This document shows positions 45,668 to 58,348 of a DNA stretch of 64,000 nt, piece by piece (positions within the stretch are counted from its first letter, which is position 1; each line of letters opens with the position of its first letter). The notes beneath the pieces were generated by a model that worked only from the letters and a program-made list of their open reading frames with translations, was not told the origin of the DNA and did no database searches. The stretch is taken from positions 52,851,237 to 52,915,236 of the forward strand of contig NC_016133.3 of the NCBI RefSeq assembly GCF_000005505.3, read 5' to 3'. The position numbers were made by a program, and so were the translations under genes. The DNA comes from Brachypodium distachyon. Taxonomy: Eukaryota; Streptophyta; Magnoliopsida; Poales; Poaceae.

Positions 45668-48600
45668 ATGTCTCAATTTGCTGTCACATTGAAACCACCT
45701 GTGTTTACTGGACTGCACTTTAAGAGGTGGCAGTATAAATGTCATATGTGCCTCGTGGCTATGGGCGCATGGTGGGCGGTACAACACGAGAAGACTCAAA
45801 TAATTGCTCCTCAGCAGTTGTATGTTGAGGCTTGTGTTGTAGTCGTCGGTGTGATCTATAGTGTGCTGGGAGATAAGCTCGTTGATGCTTATCTGCACTA
45901 TCAGGATGCCAAAGAGTTGTGGGATGCGCTCGATGCTAAGTTTGGCGCATCTGACGCTGGCAGTGAGCTGTACGTCATGGAGCAGTTTTTTAACTATAAG
46001 ATGGTTGCAAACCGATCTGTACTAAAACAAGCTCATGAGTTACTAACTATGACTAAGGAACTTGAGCAATTCAAGTGTCCACTACCCGACAAGTTTGTTG
46101 CCGGGGGCATCATCGCCAAGTTTCCTCTCTCGTGGAGGAACTTTGCTACTTCACTAAAACACAAGAGATAAGAAATCTCTATGGAGAACCTGATTGAGAC
46201 TCTTGATGTTGAGGAGAAGGCGAGAGCAAAAGATGTTGGTCCAAAGGGAACACACAAGAGGGTACGTCCACTACCAACATGGTTTAGAGGAACAACCACA
46301 ACAACAGTAACAACAAGGGAAAGGGAAAGGCATTCAACAATGCTGGTCCAAAGAACACTACACTTTCAAGAAGAAGAAGAAAGGAGGCAACAAGAACAAG
46401 GATCCTTGCTTTGTGTGCGGAGGACTCGACCACTGGGCGAGTAACTACAAGGAGCGCAAAGGAGGACAGATTCGGCAAAAGTTTGCTAATTTGACCATTG
46501 GCAACAATGAAGAATCAGGCAGGTATGGTAATTTATTTACTGTATTTTCTGTATGTCAGTCCACCGATTGGTGGGTCGATACAGGTGCAACTATTCATGT
46601 GTGTGCTGATATTTTCTTGTTTTCTTCATATCAGGTCATTAGCTCCTCAGTGACGATGGGGAACGGCGCCCATGCTTCTGTTCATGGTGTTGGCACGGTG
46701 GATCTGAAGTTTACTTCGGGAAAGATCGTGCAGCTGGGAAAAGTGCAGCATGTGCCCTCCATTCAGAAGAATCTTGTTAGTGGATCCCTCATTTGCAAGG
46801 ACGGATTTAAGTTAGTGTTTGAGTCCAATAAAGTTATTGTGTCTAAGTATGAACAATTTATTGGTAAAAGTTATGAGTGCGGAGCCTTGTTTTGCTTATC
46901 CCTTTCAGATTTTTGTAATAAGGTCATGAACAACGTCAATTCTATTAATAATGAGTCTAATGTTTGGCATTCACGACTTTGTCACATTAATTTTGGTTGC
47001 ATGACGCGATTAGCAAATCTGAGTTTAATCCCTAAAATCAGTGTGGCTAAAGGCTCGAAGTGCTAAGCTTGTGTGCAAGCGAAGCAGCCTCGCAAGCCTC
47101 ACAAGGCTGCTGAGGAGAGGAACCTAGCACCGTTAGAGCTCATACATTCTAATCTCTATGAGATGAACGGAGTATTAACCAAATGTGGAAAACGTTACTT
47201 TATGATTTTCATTGATGATGCGACTAGATTCTGTTATGAGTATTTATTAAAATCAAAGGATGAAGCATTGCATTATTTTAAGATTTATAAAGCTGAAGTC
47301 GAGAATCAATTTGAGAAGAAAATTAAACGTTTGTGGTCTGACGGCGGTGGAGAATATTTCTCCAGTGAGTTTAATTCATTTTGTGAGGAACATGGCATAG
47401 TCCATGAGAGGACGCCTCCCTATTCGCCCCAGTCAAACGGGATTGCTAAGAGAAAAGATCGCACGCTGACTGACTTGGTCAACGCCATGTTAGACACTAC
47501 TGGTTTATCCAAGGCATGATGGGGGGAGGCGCTATTGACTTCGTGTCATGTCCTAAATCGTGTTCCCACAAAAGATAAAGAAGTCACCCCATACGAGTTA
47601 TGGGAAAAGAAGAGACTCACACTTTCTTACTTACGAACTTGGGTTGTTTGGCGAAATTCAATGTGCCAATTACCAAGAAACGTAAGCTTGGACCAAAAAT
47701 CGTTGATTGTGTCTTTCTTGGCTACGCACTTCAGAGTTTTGGCTATAGATTCTTGGTTGTAAATTCTGGAGTACCTGACATGAGCGTCGGTACAATTATG
47801 GAGTCCAGGGATGCTAAATTTTTTGAGGACATATTTCCCATGAGAGATATGCATAGCACATGTAGAGAGAATCATGATGTACCTGCTGAACCCGTCAGTT
47901 CAGAGGAACATCAGGATCATGGTGTAGCTCCTGAACCCGCCATCCCAATGGAAAATCTTGAACAAACACTTGATGAGATTCCTGAGGAGTGTGACAATGA
48001 AGCCCCTATTAGGGGTAAGCGACAAAGGATTGCTAAATCATTTGGTGATAATTTCATTATGTACCTTGTGGATGACACCCCTAAAACCATTAATGAGGCA
48101 TTTGCATCTCCGGATGCAGACTATTGGAAGGAAGCCATTCGTAGTGAGATGGATTCTATCATGGCTAATGGTACTTGGGAGGTCGTTGACCGTCCGTACG
48201 GGTGCAAACCTGTAGGATGCAAGTGGATATTCAAGAAAAAGCTTAGGCCTGATGGTACTATTGAGAAGTATAAGACACGGCTTGTGGCCAAGGATTTTAC
48301 CAAGAAAGAAGGTGAAGACTTCTTTGATACTTACTCACCTGTAGCTCGATTGACCACAATCAGAGTATTACTATCACTGGCTGCCTCATATGGTCTGATC
48401 GTCCATCAAATGGACGTTAAGACATCTTTCCTTAACGGAGAGTTGGATGAGGAAATTTACGTGAAATAGCCAGATGAATTTGTAATAAAAGGTCATGAAG
48501 ACAAAGTCTGTAAGTTATTAAAGTCTCTATATGGCCTGAAACAAGCTCCTAAGCAATGGCATGAGAAGTTTGACAAAACTTTAACATCTGCCGGCTTTGT

Positions 48601-49620
48601 TGTAAACGAAGCTGACAAATGTGTATACTACCGCCATGGTGGGGGTGAGGGAGTTATACTTTGTTTGTATGTCGATGACATACTAATATTTGGGACTAAC
48701 CTCAAAGTGATTGAAAAGGTTAAGACTTTTTTGTCGAAGTGCTTTGACATGAAAGACCTTGGTGTAGCTGATGTTATTCTGAACATCAAGCTCGTGAGAG
48801 GCGACAATGGTGAGATCACTTTGTTGCAATCTCACTATGTGGAAAAGATCTTGAGTCGTTTCGGCTATGCTAATTGTAAACCTTCTCCAACTCCTTATGA
48901 TCCAAGCTTTCTACTCGAAAGAATCACAGAATTGGAAGAGACCAACTGAGATATTCTCAGATTATTGGTTCGCTCATGTATTTGGCTAGCGCAACTACAC
49001 CTGACATCTCTTTTGCTGTGAGCAAACTGAGTCGGTTCAATAAGAATCCTGGAGATGATCATTGGAGTGCACTCGAGAGGGTCATGCGCTATCTAAAGGA
49101 CACAATGAGCTATGGTATACACTATACTGGGTACCCCAAGGTACTTGAGGGTTATAGTGATTCAAACTGGATATCTGATGTTGATGAGATAAAGGCCACG
49201 AGTGGATATGTGTTCACACTCGGAGGGGGCGCTATTTCATGGAAGTCTTGCAAGCAAACGATCTTAACCAAACCAACAATGGAAGCAGAACTTTCAGTAT
49301 TAGATACATCCACGGTTGAAGACGACTGGCTTCGTGAGCTCTTGATGGACTTGCCGATTGTTAAAAAACCAATACCGGCAATTCTTATGAACTGTGACAA
49401 TCAAACTGTGATAGTCAAAGTGAACAGTTCTAAAGATAACATGAAGTCATCAAGACACGTCAGGAGACGTCTGAAATCTGTCAGAGCAATGAGAAATTCC
49501 GGAATAATAGCATTGGGATATATCCCAATGGCTAAAAATCTGGCAGATCCCTTTATAAAGGGTCTACCAAGGAATGTGATAGAATCTGCATCAAGGGAGA
49601 TGGGGTTGCGACCCACGTGA
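45668..49620 (+). pseudogene. Copia gag-pol, disrupted
   Basis: Domains in order: gag (from ATG 45668), an impaired zinc knuckle CFVCGGLDHWASNY near 46405 where the last Cys is Tyr, protease WWVDTGATIHV near 46570, integrase (46970-47760), reverse transcriptase with YVDDILIF near 48670, and RNase H to 49620. Breaks include in-frame stops at 46169, 47064, 47517, 48467 and 48947, plus frame changes near 46400 and 47600. The integrase DDE site has the two Asp (MIFIDDATRF, LWSDGGGEYF), but the Glu expected in NGxAERK is Lys (NGIAKRK). The reading frame is described as it stands and was not reconstructed. Confidence 0.9.
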
Positions 49621-49804
49621 GTTACCATGACGGTAAACCAACCTATGTGATCGGAGATCCCGTGAATTAGGACCTGAGAAACAAGTCATTGGATAACTGA
49701 GGAGAGTGTACATTATTTATCCCACTCCGTTGACGATGCATTACTCTCGTGTACTGTATGGTAAGTTATTTAACTTAATGTGTTCAAACGCGTTGCATTA
49801 ATTT

Positions 49805-50565
49805 GCGGGGTCGTGCTTATCTTTTTTGCAGTCGGAATCCGTTGCGGATGCGTAACAAATCCCGATAATTGCGGAGTTGGTTTTGGTTTCCTAAACCGAA
49901 CCGAAGTCCGCCTGCGTGCCTATATAATAAGACGACCGCGGCCTCCGGATGTAGCACGCCACAACCCTAGCCGTCACGCCCACGATCCAATCTCGCTGTT
50001 CGCCGCCAACGGCTACTCCATCCCGTCGACTATGTGCACAGATTGCTGGGAGAGCAGGCCTCCGGAACCCCGACCTTCGAAATATTGCCCGGGAGACGGT
50101 CGATAAGGTTTTTGGGAAGCGTTCTCACACGACTGCTCGCTTCTTCACATTCCTGTTTCGTCGGCATCTTCATCACCAATGGCCGACGACCTCGGAAATC
50201 ACACGGCTCAGGCTGCCACTCTAGCTCAGCAGCAGCAGGCTGCCCAACTCCAAGCCCAAGCAACTGCTGCTGCACAGGCGCTGCCCGCTGCCCAGGAGGT
50301 AGTCAAGGCTGCTGCTGCTGCCGGCGTGAACATCGACGTCGCCGGACTCGTCACCGACCTCAACAAACAAACACAAAAAAATAGTACATCACCGTACGTA
50401 ACCTGTTCTTTCTTGTTGATTTTGATTAGTAGTTCTATTATCATGCCGTAAAATTAGATGAGTTTTATTGATGTACGTTACTATTTTTTCTAATTTGCAT
50501 GATATAATATGCTCCTTGTTTTACATTGTTTTTCTGATTAAATTAAATGTTCTAATTATTCGACA
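49805..50565 (+). repeat. Partial 3' LTR of the Copia element
   Basis: Aligns with 44839-45634. It begins abruptly at GCGGGGTCGTGCTTAT after internal sequence, so a deletion removed the LTR start and the polypurine tract. It contains the uninterrupted LTR frame 50179-50393 and ends ATTATTCGACA before the CTGAC target duplication. Confidence 0.8.
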
Positions 50566-50570
50566 CTGAC

Positions 50571-52441
50571 CCCCGGGGGACGACGTACGCTAGACCTCGC
50601 CACGCGCAGATGCGGCCACCCGCGTGGCACCAAAACGCATTGATTTCCCGGCTTTGTCGCGCACCGGCCGTCCCGGGACGCATGGGCCGCCGCTGCGCGT
50701 CATCAGCCTCCAAAAACGGCCGGCACGGCGCACATGCATGCATGCCGCTGTGCCTGTGCCTGTGCCTGGCCCTGCGCGCGCGCGCTCGATCATCGGTCTC
50801 TCATGCCCGGCCATGAACTCGATCGCAGAGGGCGACAGTGGGGGTATGTACGTACGTGTGGCCTCTCACAGTCGCGCTGATGTGAGCATGCATGGTGAGA
50901 AACCGATTAGCTGGCCAGCTAGCCCGTGACTCCGTCGATCCATGAAGGCCGTTCTGCCGCGCGCGGCATGTCGGCCGGAGGATCGATCGTGACCCTGTGC
51001 ACGCTGCACGCCACCTTCTGGAGGAATTGAGGATGCGTATGACTATGAGAGTAGTATGTTGCAGTCTTCGTACGGACGCAGCATGGGATCGGCGGCGACC
51101 TCGGCTGGCGATGTCGCCAATGTATATAGGACGTACGAGGCAGCAGGTGCATTCCGCATTCGACTTCGAGCTAGCGCGCGCGCTTGGGTTTAGACATTGC
51201 CTTTGGTGTGGGCTTTGGCCTTGGATGCCGGCATGCGGGCAAGTCCTTCTAGCCGCCGTTGCCGGCCGGAAGCGAAGGGGAGCTAGCAATGCGTTGTCGT
51301 CGAGAGTCACTCACACCGGCGACCGTTATTCTCGTGTGGATCCGCACGTACACTTGGACTTCTTAAGTACGTATTCATGTCCAACGATCGATTTTGAAAC
51401 AAGAATATGGAGTATTATTGTAACTATGTCTACATGAAAGGACTGATCTCATTCTCACGGTTGTATCGATCGTAATCGTATCCGGCCTGTTCTTCGGCAG
51501 TCCCCAGTGTCTGTGTAGCACGTCGGCCTCGAAATGGGCGCGTCTGTCTCTTCTCTTCTTTTAGTTCTATATATACTACACTACTACTCTATGTTGGACC
51601 ACGTGGTCCAGTTTGTCGGGGGAATCCATGTGAGGGTGAGCAACGAACGATCTCCTCGAAAACTACGCCACAGTCAGCGCTCAGTGATGGGTACAAATCT
51701 CTCGCAGCACAGACAAGAACAAACTTGCGAGTGTAGTGTCTAGGTGTGCCATACAGGCAGCCGTCGCCTTTTCGGACAGGCCAGTCTCACCAAACTTCCT
51801 CGGTTCCTTTTCGTATATTGCGCGTAAGGTTGTACCACTTGGAGGTAATACGACGTCCCCTTTTCTCCTCCGTGGATTTTCGATGCTTGAAATGACATGC
51901 TCCGAAATATGAATGTATCCAGACGTTTTTTAAATATTTTTCATTCATATCGAGGCAAATTTGAGAGAATTAATATGTGTTATTGTTCTCGACAATAATT
52001 AGACAAGGGGTGCCAAACCTCGGTGGCACAAGTACGAGTATAAAAGTAGGACGTGTACCCTGACCTTATAGCGAATGTCGCCGTACACTTGGACAAGTTG
52101 ACACGTCGATATTTTTTGAATAGGTTCGGTCGACTCTGCGGGTGCGACTTAGTCCTATGTTAGGAGAGGCTTCAAGAAGGTCGTTAGCCAAAGCGTTCGG
52201 GTCGATCAAGGCTCCCCGAATCACTTAGCGAGAGGTCGAAAGGGGCCGCCTCGTACTTGGGCCGAACGAGGCTTCCCAAGTAGCGAGGTCAAGATACCCT
52301 TAAGATTCTAACCCGATTTCCTCTCCTTCGGGCTCAGGCCGAACAAGACTTTCCGAGATTCCGAAACTAGAGCTCTTCTCAAAGAGGCTCTCTAGCCCTC
52401 TCTCGTTGAGTTTATAGCCCGAAAACATGTACCATATGTAA
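50571..52441. other. Intergenic, 1.9 kb, no gene recognised
   Basis: GC-rich and full of GATC/GCATGC motifs at 50.6-51.4 kb, with no coherent coding frame. A degenerate remnant of the 18297 MITE family lies at about 51899-51990 (ATGTATCCAGACGTTTTTTAA). At 52199, 52259 and 52336 a GG(T/C)CGA(T/A)CAAGGCT-like sequence repeats at 60-77 base intervals, leading into the tandem array. Confidence 0.45.
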
Positions 52442-53080
52442 CGATAACAGGAAACCGAAAAAAACTTGGGCTATATAGCCCACATGGATAGCCAAAATGT
52501 GATGTTTTCTGACCGTCTAAAAACAGACCTAAAACATGTACCGGGGGTCACAACATCAGAAAATTAGACGAAAATCCAAAAAAAATGTCGGTTATACAGC
52601 CCACGAAATGTGCCAAAATGTTTATTTTTCCCGACCTGCAAAATAATGGGTCGAAATCGTGTATGGGGAGTCACGTTAACGGAAAATCGATCAGAAAACT
52701 CACGAAAACGACGAGGACCGTGATTTTTGCCCATCAGCCAAAAACGTTCTATAAACTTGTACCAAGGGTCATGAACTCATGATATCGAAAACCCAAATGT
52801 GGGTATAGCTCATGAAAACGGTCAGAATAGTGATCTTTCCTAACTTGCCAAAAATATGGCCCAATATCATTCATCGGGAATGGCTACATCAGAAAATCAG
52901 CCAAAAACCCAAAAGATGTGGTTATAGCACACAAAACCGGTCAAAATGGATGATATTTTCTAATTGTGTATCGGGATTATAACGAAAAATCGGCCAAACA
53001 CCAAAAAAATGTGGGATTCAATCCACGAAAACAAACGGAACAGTTATTTTGAACGACTGGTCAAAAACGTCTAAATCATG
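52442..53080. repeat. Diverged tandem array, about six units of 89-121 bp
   Basis: Units start at about 52442, 52531, 52652, 52752, 52863 and 52960. Each runs through a CGTGTACCGGGGGTCAC-like start, then TCAGAAAATCGGCC, AAAACCC-AAAAATGTGG-TTATAGCCCAC, GAAAACGGTCAAAATAGTG and CCGACTTGCCAAAAACG. Homology is clear but no two units are identical. Such arrays occur in subterminal parts of large DNA transposons and in grass minisatellites. No CACTA-type ends were found nearby. Confidence 0.75.
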
Positions 53081-53457
53081 TAAAAAATACAGTATAAGAA
53101 TATCATAGATGGAAAGATAGGCATCAAACGAGATAATGAGCTGAAGTTGCAAAACTTTAGATTAATACGAAAACCTGTGGTTATGTATGATGGACCGCAC
53201 ACCTTAAGCTCATCGATCAGTTCTCACTTGCATAACATATATACTTCGTACAACACCTAATACAAATACAAAAGGATTCTATATGGTTCGATTGTGTATC
53301 CTTGTAGTATATTTTGGCCACAGTATTTGCATTATCCTGCTAACGTTACAACAATAACTGCAGCGGCGAACCAAGTCAAAAATCAATTATCTAGCAGGGA
53401 AAATAATCGACCAAATATTCACACCTACCCATAATAAGTGTATTTGATTTAACGATA

Positions 53458-53523
53458 CTCCTTTCGTTCTTAAATACTTGTCGTTGCACTAAAACCACGA
53501 CAAGTATTTAGAAACGGAGGGAG
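53458..53523. mobile_element. Minimal Stowaway hairpin, 66 bp
   Basis: CTCCTTTCGTTCTTAAATAC on the left, GTATTTAGAAACGGAGGGAG on the right, arms meeting at ACTTGTCGT-TGCACTAAAACC-ACGACAAGT. TA lies on both sides (53456-53457, 53524-53525). Nearly the whole element is inverted repeat. Confidence 0.85.
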
Positions 53524-53711
53524 TACAATAATGATAAGTTAGATGTAATGAACCAGGTGGCACGGATTCTTCCTGCGAGGGTTGCAAATATTCAGACCAG
53601 GCATCAGCTGGTTTAATCTAATGTCAATTATCTGTGTCCAGTTAGGTTCCTGCAATTTCATCAGCGTGTCTCCAGCGCCTGGACAAGCAAGGACAACCAT
53701 CGACACTGTGG

Positions 53712-53719
53712 TATAAAAG
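53712..53719 (+). promoter_or_regulatory. TATA-like box upstream of the bHLH gene
   Basis: GGTATAAAAGCAGCCCC is a strong TATA match, but it is about 950 bases before the bHLH ATG. A leader intron would be needed (a donor-like GATG|GTACGTAGG lies at about 54016). CT repeats near 54075 and 54100 are alternative core-promoter marks. Assignment uncertain. Confidence 0.35.
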
Positions 53720-54669
53720 CAGCCCCTCCACCTATGAATTTAGTAGACAAACAAGGTGTTAGGGCAGAGTTCAATTAAGCCCTGAATTTCGGGTGAGGGG
53801 TTGGATTGATTGCTCTAGGGCTTATGGTCATTAATCGCGACGCAGAAGTACGGAGCACCCAGTTCTCACGTTGTTCATTTGTCGCCTTGTCATTCCCTTC
53901 ACTGTTAATCCGTGTGCGCCTGGTATCCGTGTCGTGTACCCTCGCGTTGTTCCACAGTTCTCACTCGTACCGTGACAGCTTAGGGCCGCTGCAGAATCAC
54001 TATCCACCTCGTGATGGTACGTAGGAGTATTTGCTTTGTGTGACATTAGCTCAGGCATGCGGTCAATTATTCGTCTCTCTCTCTATATCGGATTCTCCTC
54101 GCTCTCTCAGAGCTCTGATGAGCCTGACTACTCTCGCCCAGGCAGCATAGGCCAGTATCACGCGCACACACACACATAGCGCGACGCACTGCACAAGAAA
54201 CACAGTGCACGCATATTACAAAAGAGCTCAGCCTTTTGATCATTTGATGCCTACTCTACTGGGGGCAAGCCGAGGATAGGGAGAGTTCTGCCCACTGCCC
54301 AAGCACTCCTGCGTCGTCCTTCCACTGTTCCTGACTCCAGAGCGGCACGCGTTATCTCTTTTTTTCCCCATATACCCCAGAGATCGAGCCCAGCAGCCAG
54401 TGTAGCCCACCACACCGGAGAGAAAGAAACATACGCATGCCACCAACGCGAGGACCTCAGAATCAGAATCGCGGGCAGTACGTATGGTACTACAGCTAAG
54501 TCAGCCGCAGCAGCAGCTGCAAAGGAGAGCATGGATAAGTTAAGTAGCTAGAGGAGGAGGAGTGGTGGTGGTGGTGCTGTGGCTCGCGAGAGAGACTAAG
54601 TTCGCTTCGTTGCCAAAAGCATCGCGACACCAAGAAGCGGCCATCGATCCATCCGTCTTAGCTTCGACC

Positions 54670-57311
54670 ATGGCACTAGTGGACGCGCTGTGCGCTGCCT
54701 CCAGCGTCGACGCCGCGCTCGTCTACGACACCTTCAACGCCTCCTCTTCCTCGGCCGCGGCCGCGGGCTTCCTCCTCTTCGACAATGCGGCGGCCGCGGC
54801 AGCGGCTGCTTTCTCCGACGCCGGCATTGTCAATGCCAATGCCGGCCCGTTCGCCGCGGGCGAGGATGTGGAGGCGCCGGCGCCCGAGGAGAAACAGGCG
54901 CCGGCGCCGGCGAGGAGGAAGCGGCGGCGGCGGGCGAGGAGCTGCAAGTCGAGGGAGGAGAGCGAGTGCCAGCGGATGACGCACATCGCCGTGGAGCGCA
55001 ACCGCCGGCGCCAGATGAACGAGTACCTCGTCGTGCTCCGCTCGCTCATGCCGGACTCCTACGTCCAGAGGGTACGCGCACCACACGTCTCTCTCCTTCC
55101 CATCTCATCCCTTTCCGTTCCAGCAAGACGACGCCATTTCGAGTCAAGTGTTTCTTGTTTTCTATCCGGCCGTATTGTGATCTCCCTCGTTCGTCAAAGA
55201 GCAAGAAAGGGATGCCGGAGCAACTGGTGATAATGATGGACTCTATGATGGAAGAATGTTTTCTTGCGCCGAAAGAGACCCACCATCTCACTATTGATAT
55301 CTTTAACCGAAGGCAGAAGCATCCATTCCTGGCCGGACGCCGGAGCAGGCGCCGCATTAATGTGTCTCCGGAACCATTAAATAGATCTCCTCCTCTCGTT
55401 CTAGCAGCTAGAGAAGTTATTGATCGTTCGACGAGTCCCAAAAATCCACCCATCCCATGTAGTACTCGTACTCCCTGACATAACTAATTCGTGTTCCTGT
55501 CTTGACAACAAACCGTTTGTAATCTGCAGGGTGACCAGGCGTCGATCGTCGGAGGAGCGATAGACTTCGTGAAGGAGCTGGAGCAGCAGCTGCAGTCCCT
55601 GGAAGCGCAGAAACGCACGCTGCTGGTCCACCAACAACACAAGGCCGCGAGACACGACGCGATGCCGATGCCGATGCGCACCGACGGCAACGGGTGCGCC
55701 GTGGAGTCGTCGTCCACGAGCAACTGCAGCAGCAGCGTCACCACCGAGGAGCACCACGCCTCGTCCGAGCCGCCGTTCGCGGGGTTCTTCACGTACCCGC
55801 AGTACGTGTGGTGCCACGCTTCGCAGCAGCAGGCGGCGGGCGACTCCTCCAGCGGGACGATGATGCTCTCGGCGGCGGAGGATCAGGGCGGCCGCGCCGG
55901 GGTGGCCGACGTCGAGGTGAGCCTGGTGGAGACGCACGCCAGCGTCCGGGTCATGGCGCCGCGCCGGCCCGGGCAGCTGCTCAGGATGGTCGCCGCGCTG
56001 CAGGCGCTCCGGCTCGCCGTGCTCCACCTCAACGTCGTCTCCGCGCTCGACTCGCTCGTCCTCTACTCCCTCAGCGTCAAGGTACGCCTTCAGTGCCGAT
56101 GATTTCATCAGTTTGTTAGTATTAAAATGAGTCTCCCGTCTAATAAAGACTTAGCGCGGCGACATTTCTTGCGTCCCAATGCCACGGCTCGCACTCGCAC
56201 GCACGTTGGGGCTCTCGGATCGAGTGACGCCAATCGGGAGGTTTGCGTGCGTCTCTACCCATGATTTGGGAATCATGAGGTCACTCAGTGCACTGCAAAG
56301 AAGCAGAGCTCTGATTACTTAATTCAAACTTACAGTAACGAAGCCCAGCTAGTATCTCCAAAGGAAAACGTGTCAGATATTCCCCTGCCGGCCCTTGAGC
56401 GCCCATGGATGGCATGGATGGATAGACCAGACATCCATGGGTGATCACATCAGCGCAGGCGATCGAGCTCGATCGTGCATGATTGATCGAGACGCATCAA
56501 GATTTTTCAAGAATAGCTTTAGCGAGCGAGAATCCGATGAACTTGACTACACCTGGACACCTGTGTCTTTTCTTGCCCCCCCTCGATTCGGTTTACAGAC
56601 GAGTGCTTCGTGTTCGCTTTACTTTTGACCCGATTTCCTCATCCTCAGTTATCAAAAAGCCTTGTGCCCTTCTGGCCTACACTCTGGGTCTGGGGCCTCC
56701 TCTGCTGCGGCCAGGGACTCGGCATTGCCGTTGCCGTCGTGTCTCCTAGGAGCGTGCCGTGCAGTACTATTACTACTCCTACTCCAGTACAGTACTGTAA
56801 TAAGCACTGTTCCAGGTAGTGTGACACTTCATGAAAAGAGTCATGAAAAAAGTATTGCTCCTAGATTTGTCAGCCTAACACTGGCAGGGAGAATCTGTTT
56901 TCCTCGGCTGATATTGGGATTGGCATCGATAAATGAGCCGAAAAAGGCTCTCCAACTAGTGTAGCTAGACATTTTGCTGTGCTTGCAGCTCCCTTCCTTC
57001 GTGCTATCCTAGCCACGGCAGTGTGCCACTGTTCACCGACGGAATCTATCTACGGTGCGTAGTTTATGCGCAGCACAGTAGCTGCAGGTCCCCTGATAAA
57101 CCGGCCACTGCACATGTGTTTGCCTTTTTCAGTTTTGACTAGCAAATTAACATCTGCGAGTGTATGTAATTATGTGTGCTGATGGTCGCAGGTGGAGGAG
57201 GGGTGTGGCCTGACGACGGCGGACGACATTGCAGCGGCGGTGCATCATGTGCTCTGCTTCATCCACGCCGAGGCGGCGGCGTCGCAAGAGCTGCTGGTGG
57301 CCTCGCAGTAA
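54670..57311 (+). CDS. bHLH transcription factor, subgroup Ia, 357 aa
   Basis: Three exons: 54670-55071, 55530-56081 and 57192-57311, joining in phase to 357 codons. The N-terminus is Ala/Ser-rich. A basic stretch [10 protein letters not shown] precedes the conserved [20 protein letters not shown]. In the bHLH domain (about 103-154) the basic region keeps His105, Glu109 and Arg113, the E/G-box-contacting triad, and exon 2 starts at the loop ([18 protein letters not shown]). The C-terminus carries an ACT-like fold, about 255-340 ([18 protein letters not shown]...). These features and the intron position in the HLH loop define subgroup Ia, which includes Arabidopsis bHLH57/67/70/71/94/96 and the stomatal SPCH/MUTE/FAMA. 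The protein resembles the bHLH94/96/70 branch more than the three stomatal regulators, but orthology needs a tree. It is nuclear and presumably acts as a dimer. Confidence 0.93.
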
Positions 57312-58236
57312 CAGGCCATGGTGATCAACGCCGACACGCCGGCCGGGCACAGGAACGAGCTACGTATAAGGACTGAGCTAGCTAGTGTATGCCATGCCAT
57401 AATTATAAGGATTTAAGGGTGATGATGGGTGTAGTCCGTGGGATGAATCTCGACTGATTCTAGATGTTGCTGTAGTGGTGGTGGTACCTCTATGTTTACC
57501 CAGCCGGGTTTTTTCTTCTTCTTCCTCTCGTGCAATCCAGTGAGATGTGCCGGTGTAATGCAACTGTGGAACCGTGGATTTAACTGCGACTCTGCAATGT
57601 TAATATGTCATGGCCGTGTTATGCCTTCGATTTTGCGATGTCATGGGCGCGTTGCTTCGTTACGGACGGCGGTGGCGTTCTACGACCTAGCCATACCCTG
57701 CAGGTCGGGCCAGGCTCCAAAACACCCGGCAACGAACACCAAAACTCTAGCCTGGCCTAGCATATTTATTAGACCTCGTGGAGAAAAAACCCCGCGATTT
57801 TCAGTTTTGAACAGGCCTCCACGAGCTGAACCGTTGGATGATCAGGAAAAGATATGCAGTTTTTTTTACGCCCACAGGCTTAGTTGGAATGCCGGAGGGG
57901 TTTTTTTTTTTTGAGCGCAGGAATGCCGGGGGTTTACTACTAGCCTAAGGAGAAAATCCCCGCGATTTTTGAACAGGCCTATACAAGCTGCCGGCAAATA
58001 ACACTTACTGGGCTGAAACAGCAGTATTGGGCTTCAATTTGTCAAACATAGGCCCTCACTACATGGATCAGCTTGTTTCCCCTCTAAAAAAAAACTAAAA
58101 TATGGATCAGCTTGGCGTAAAGCAGGGACTCTTCCCTAGAAATGTTGCAACACCAGCACGTCATTGGACTCGAGCTAGACCATGCAGATTTGGGCCTGGA
58201 CACGCTTTGCTCATGTCGACGTTGACCCATGGTAAA
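57312..58236. other. bHLH 3' region and intergenic sequence
   Basis: The left part is presumably 3' UTR. Around 57715-58000, AGGCCT(C/A)-(C/T)A-GAGCTG and AAAACCCCGCGATTTT-type segments recur (57789 and 57957), a diverged duplication of about 170 bases offset. No gene seen. Confidence 0.4.
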
Positions 58237-58348
58237 CTGCTCCGTTCCATAATTTTTGTCGAAATATTACATGTATCTAGATACTTTTTAGAAATAGATA
58301 CATCTATTTTTGGACAAATTTGAGACATGAATTATGAAACTGAGGGAG
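58237..58348. mobile_element. Stowaway MITE, about 112 bp, eroded left end
   Basis: CTGCTCCGTTCCATAATTTTTG on the left has lost the usual CTCC start; the right end CTGAGGGAG is followed by TA. The interior ATTACATGTATCTAGATAC belongs to the 18297 family. Confidence 0.75.

Larger units (their letters stand above)
44608..50565 (+). mobile_element. Decayed Copia LTR retrotransposon, about 6 kb
   Basis: A 5' LTR, a gag-pol region in Copia order (gag, protease, integrase, reverse transcriptase, RNase H) and a partial 3' LTR. Flanks are GTGAC (44603-44607) and CTGAC (50566-50570), a 5-bp duplication with one mismatch. The usual TGGTATCAGAGC primer site is not found after the 5' LTR, and the polypurine tract and first 231 bp of the 3' LTR are missing. 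By eye, about ten substitutions separate the first 190 aligned LTR bases, so the insertion is old. It cannot move on its own. Confidence 0.88.

Noticed and set aside
52442..53080. CRISPR-like array
   Set aside because: Units are diverged over their whole length with no constant repeat alternating with unique spacers, and the host is a plant.
52080..53300. CACTA transposon
   Set aside because: Repeats look subterminal-like, but no CACTA termini or 3-bp duplications were found.
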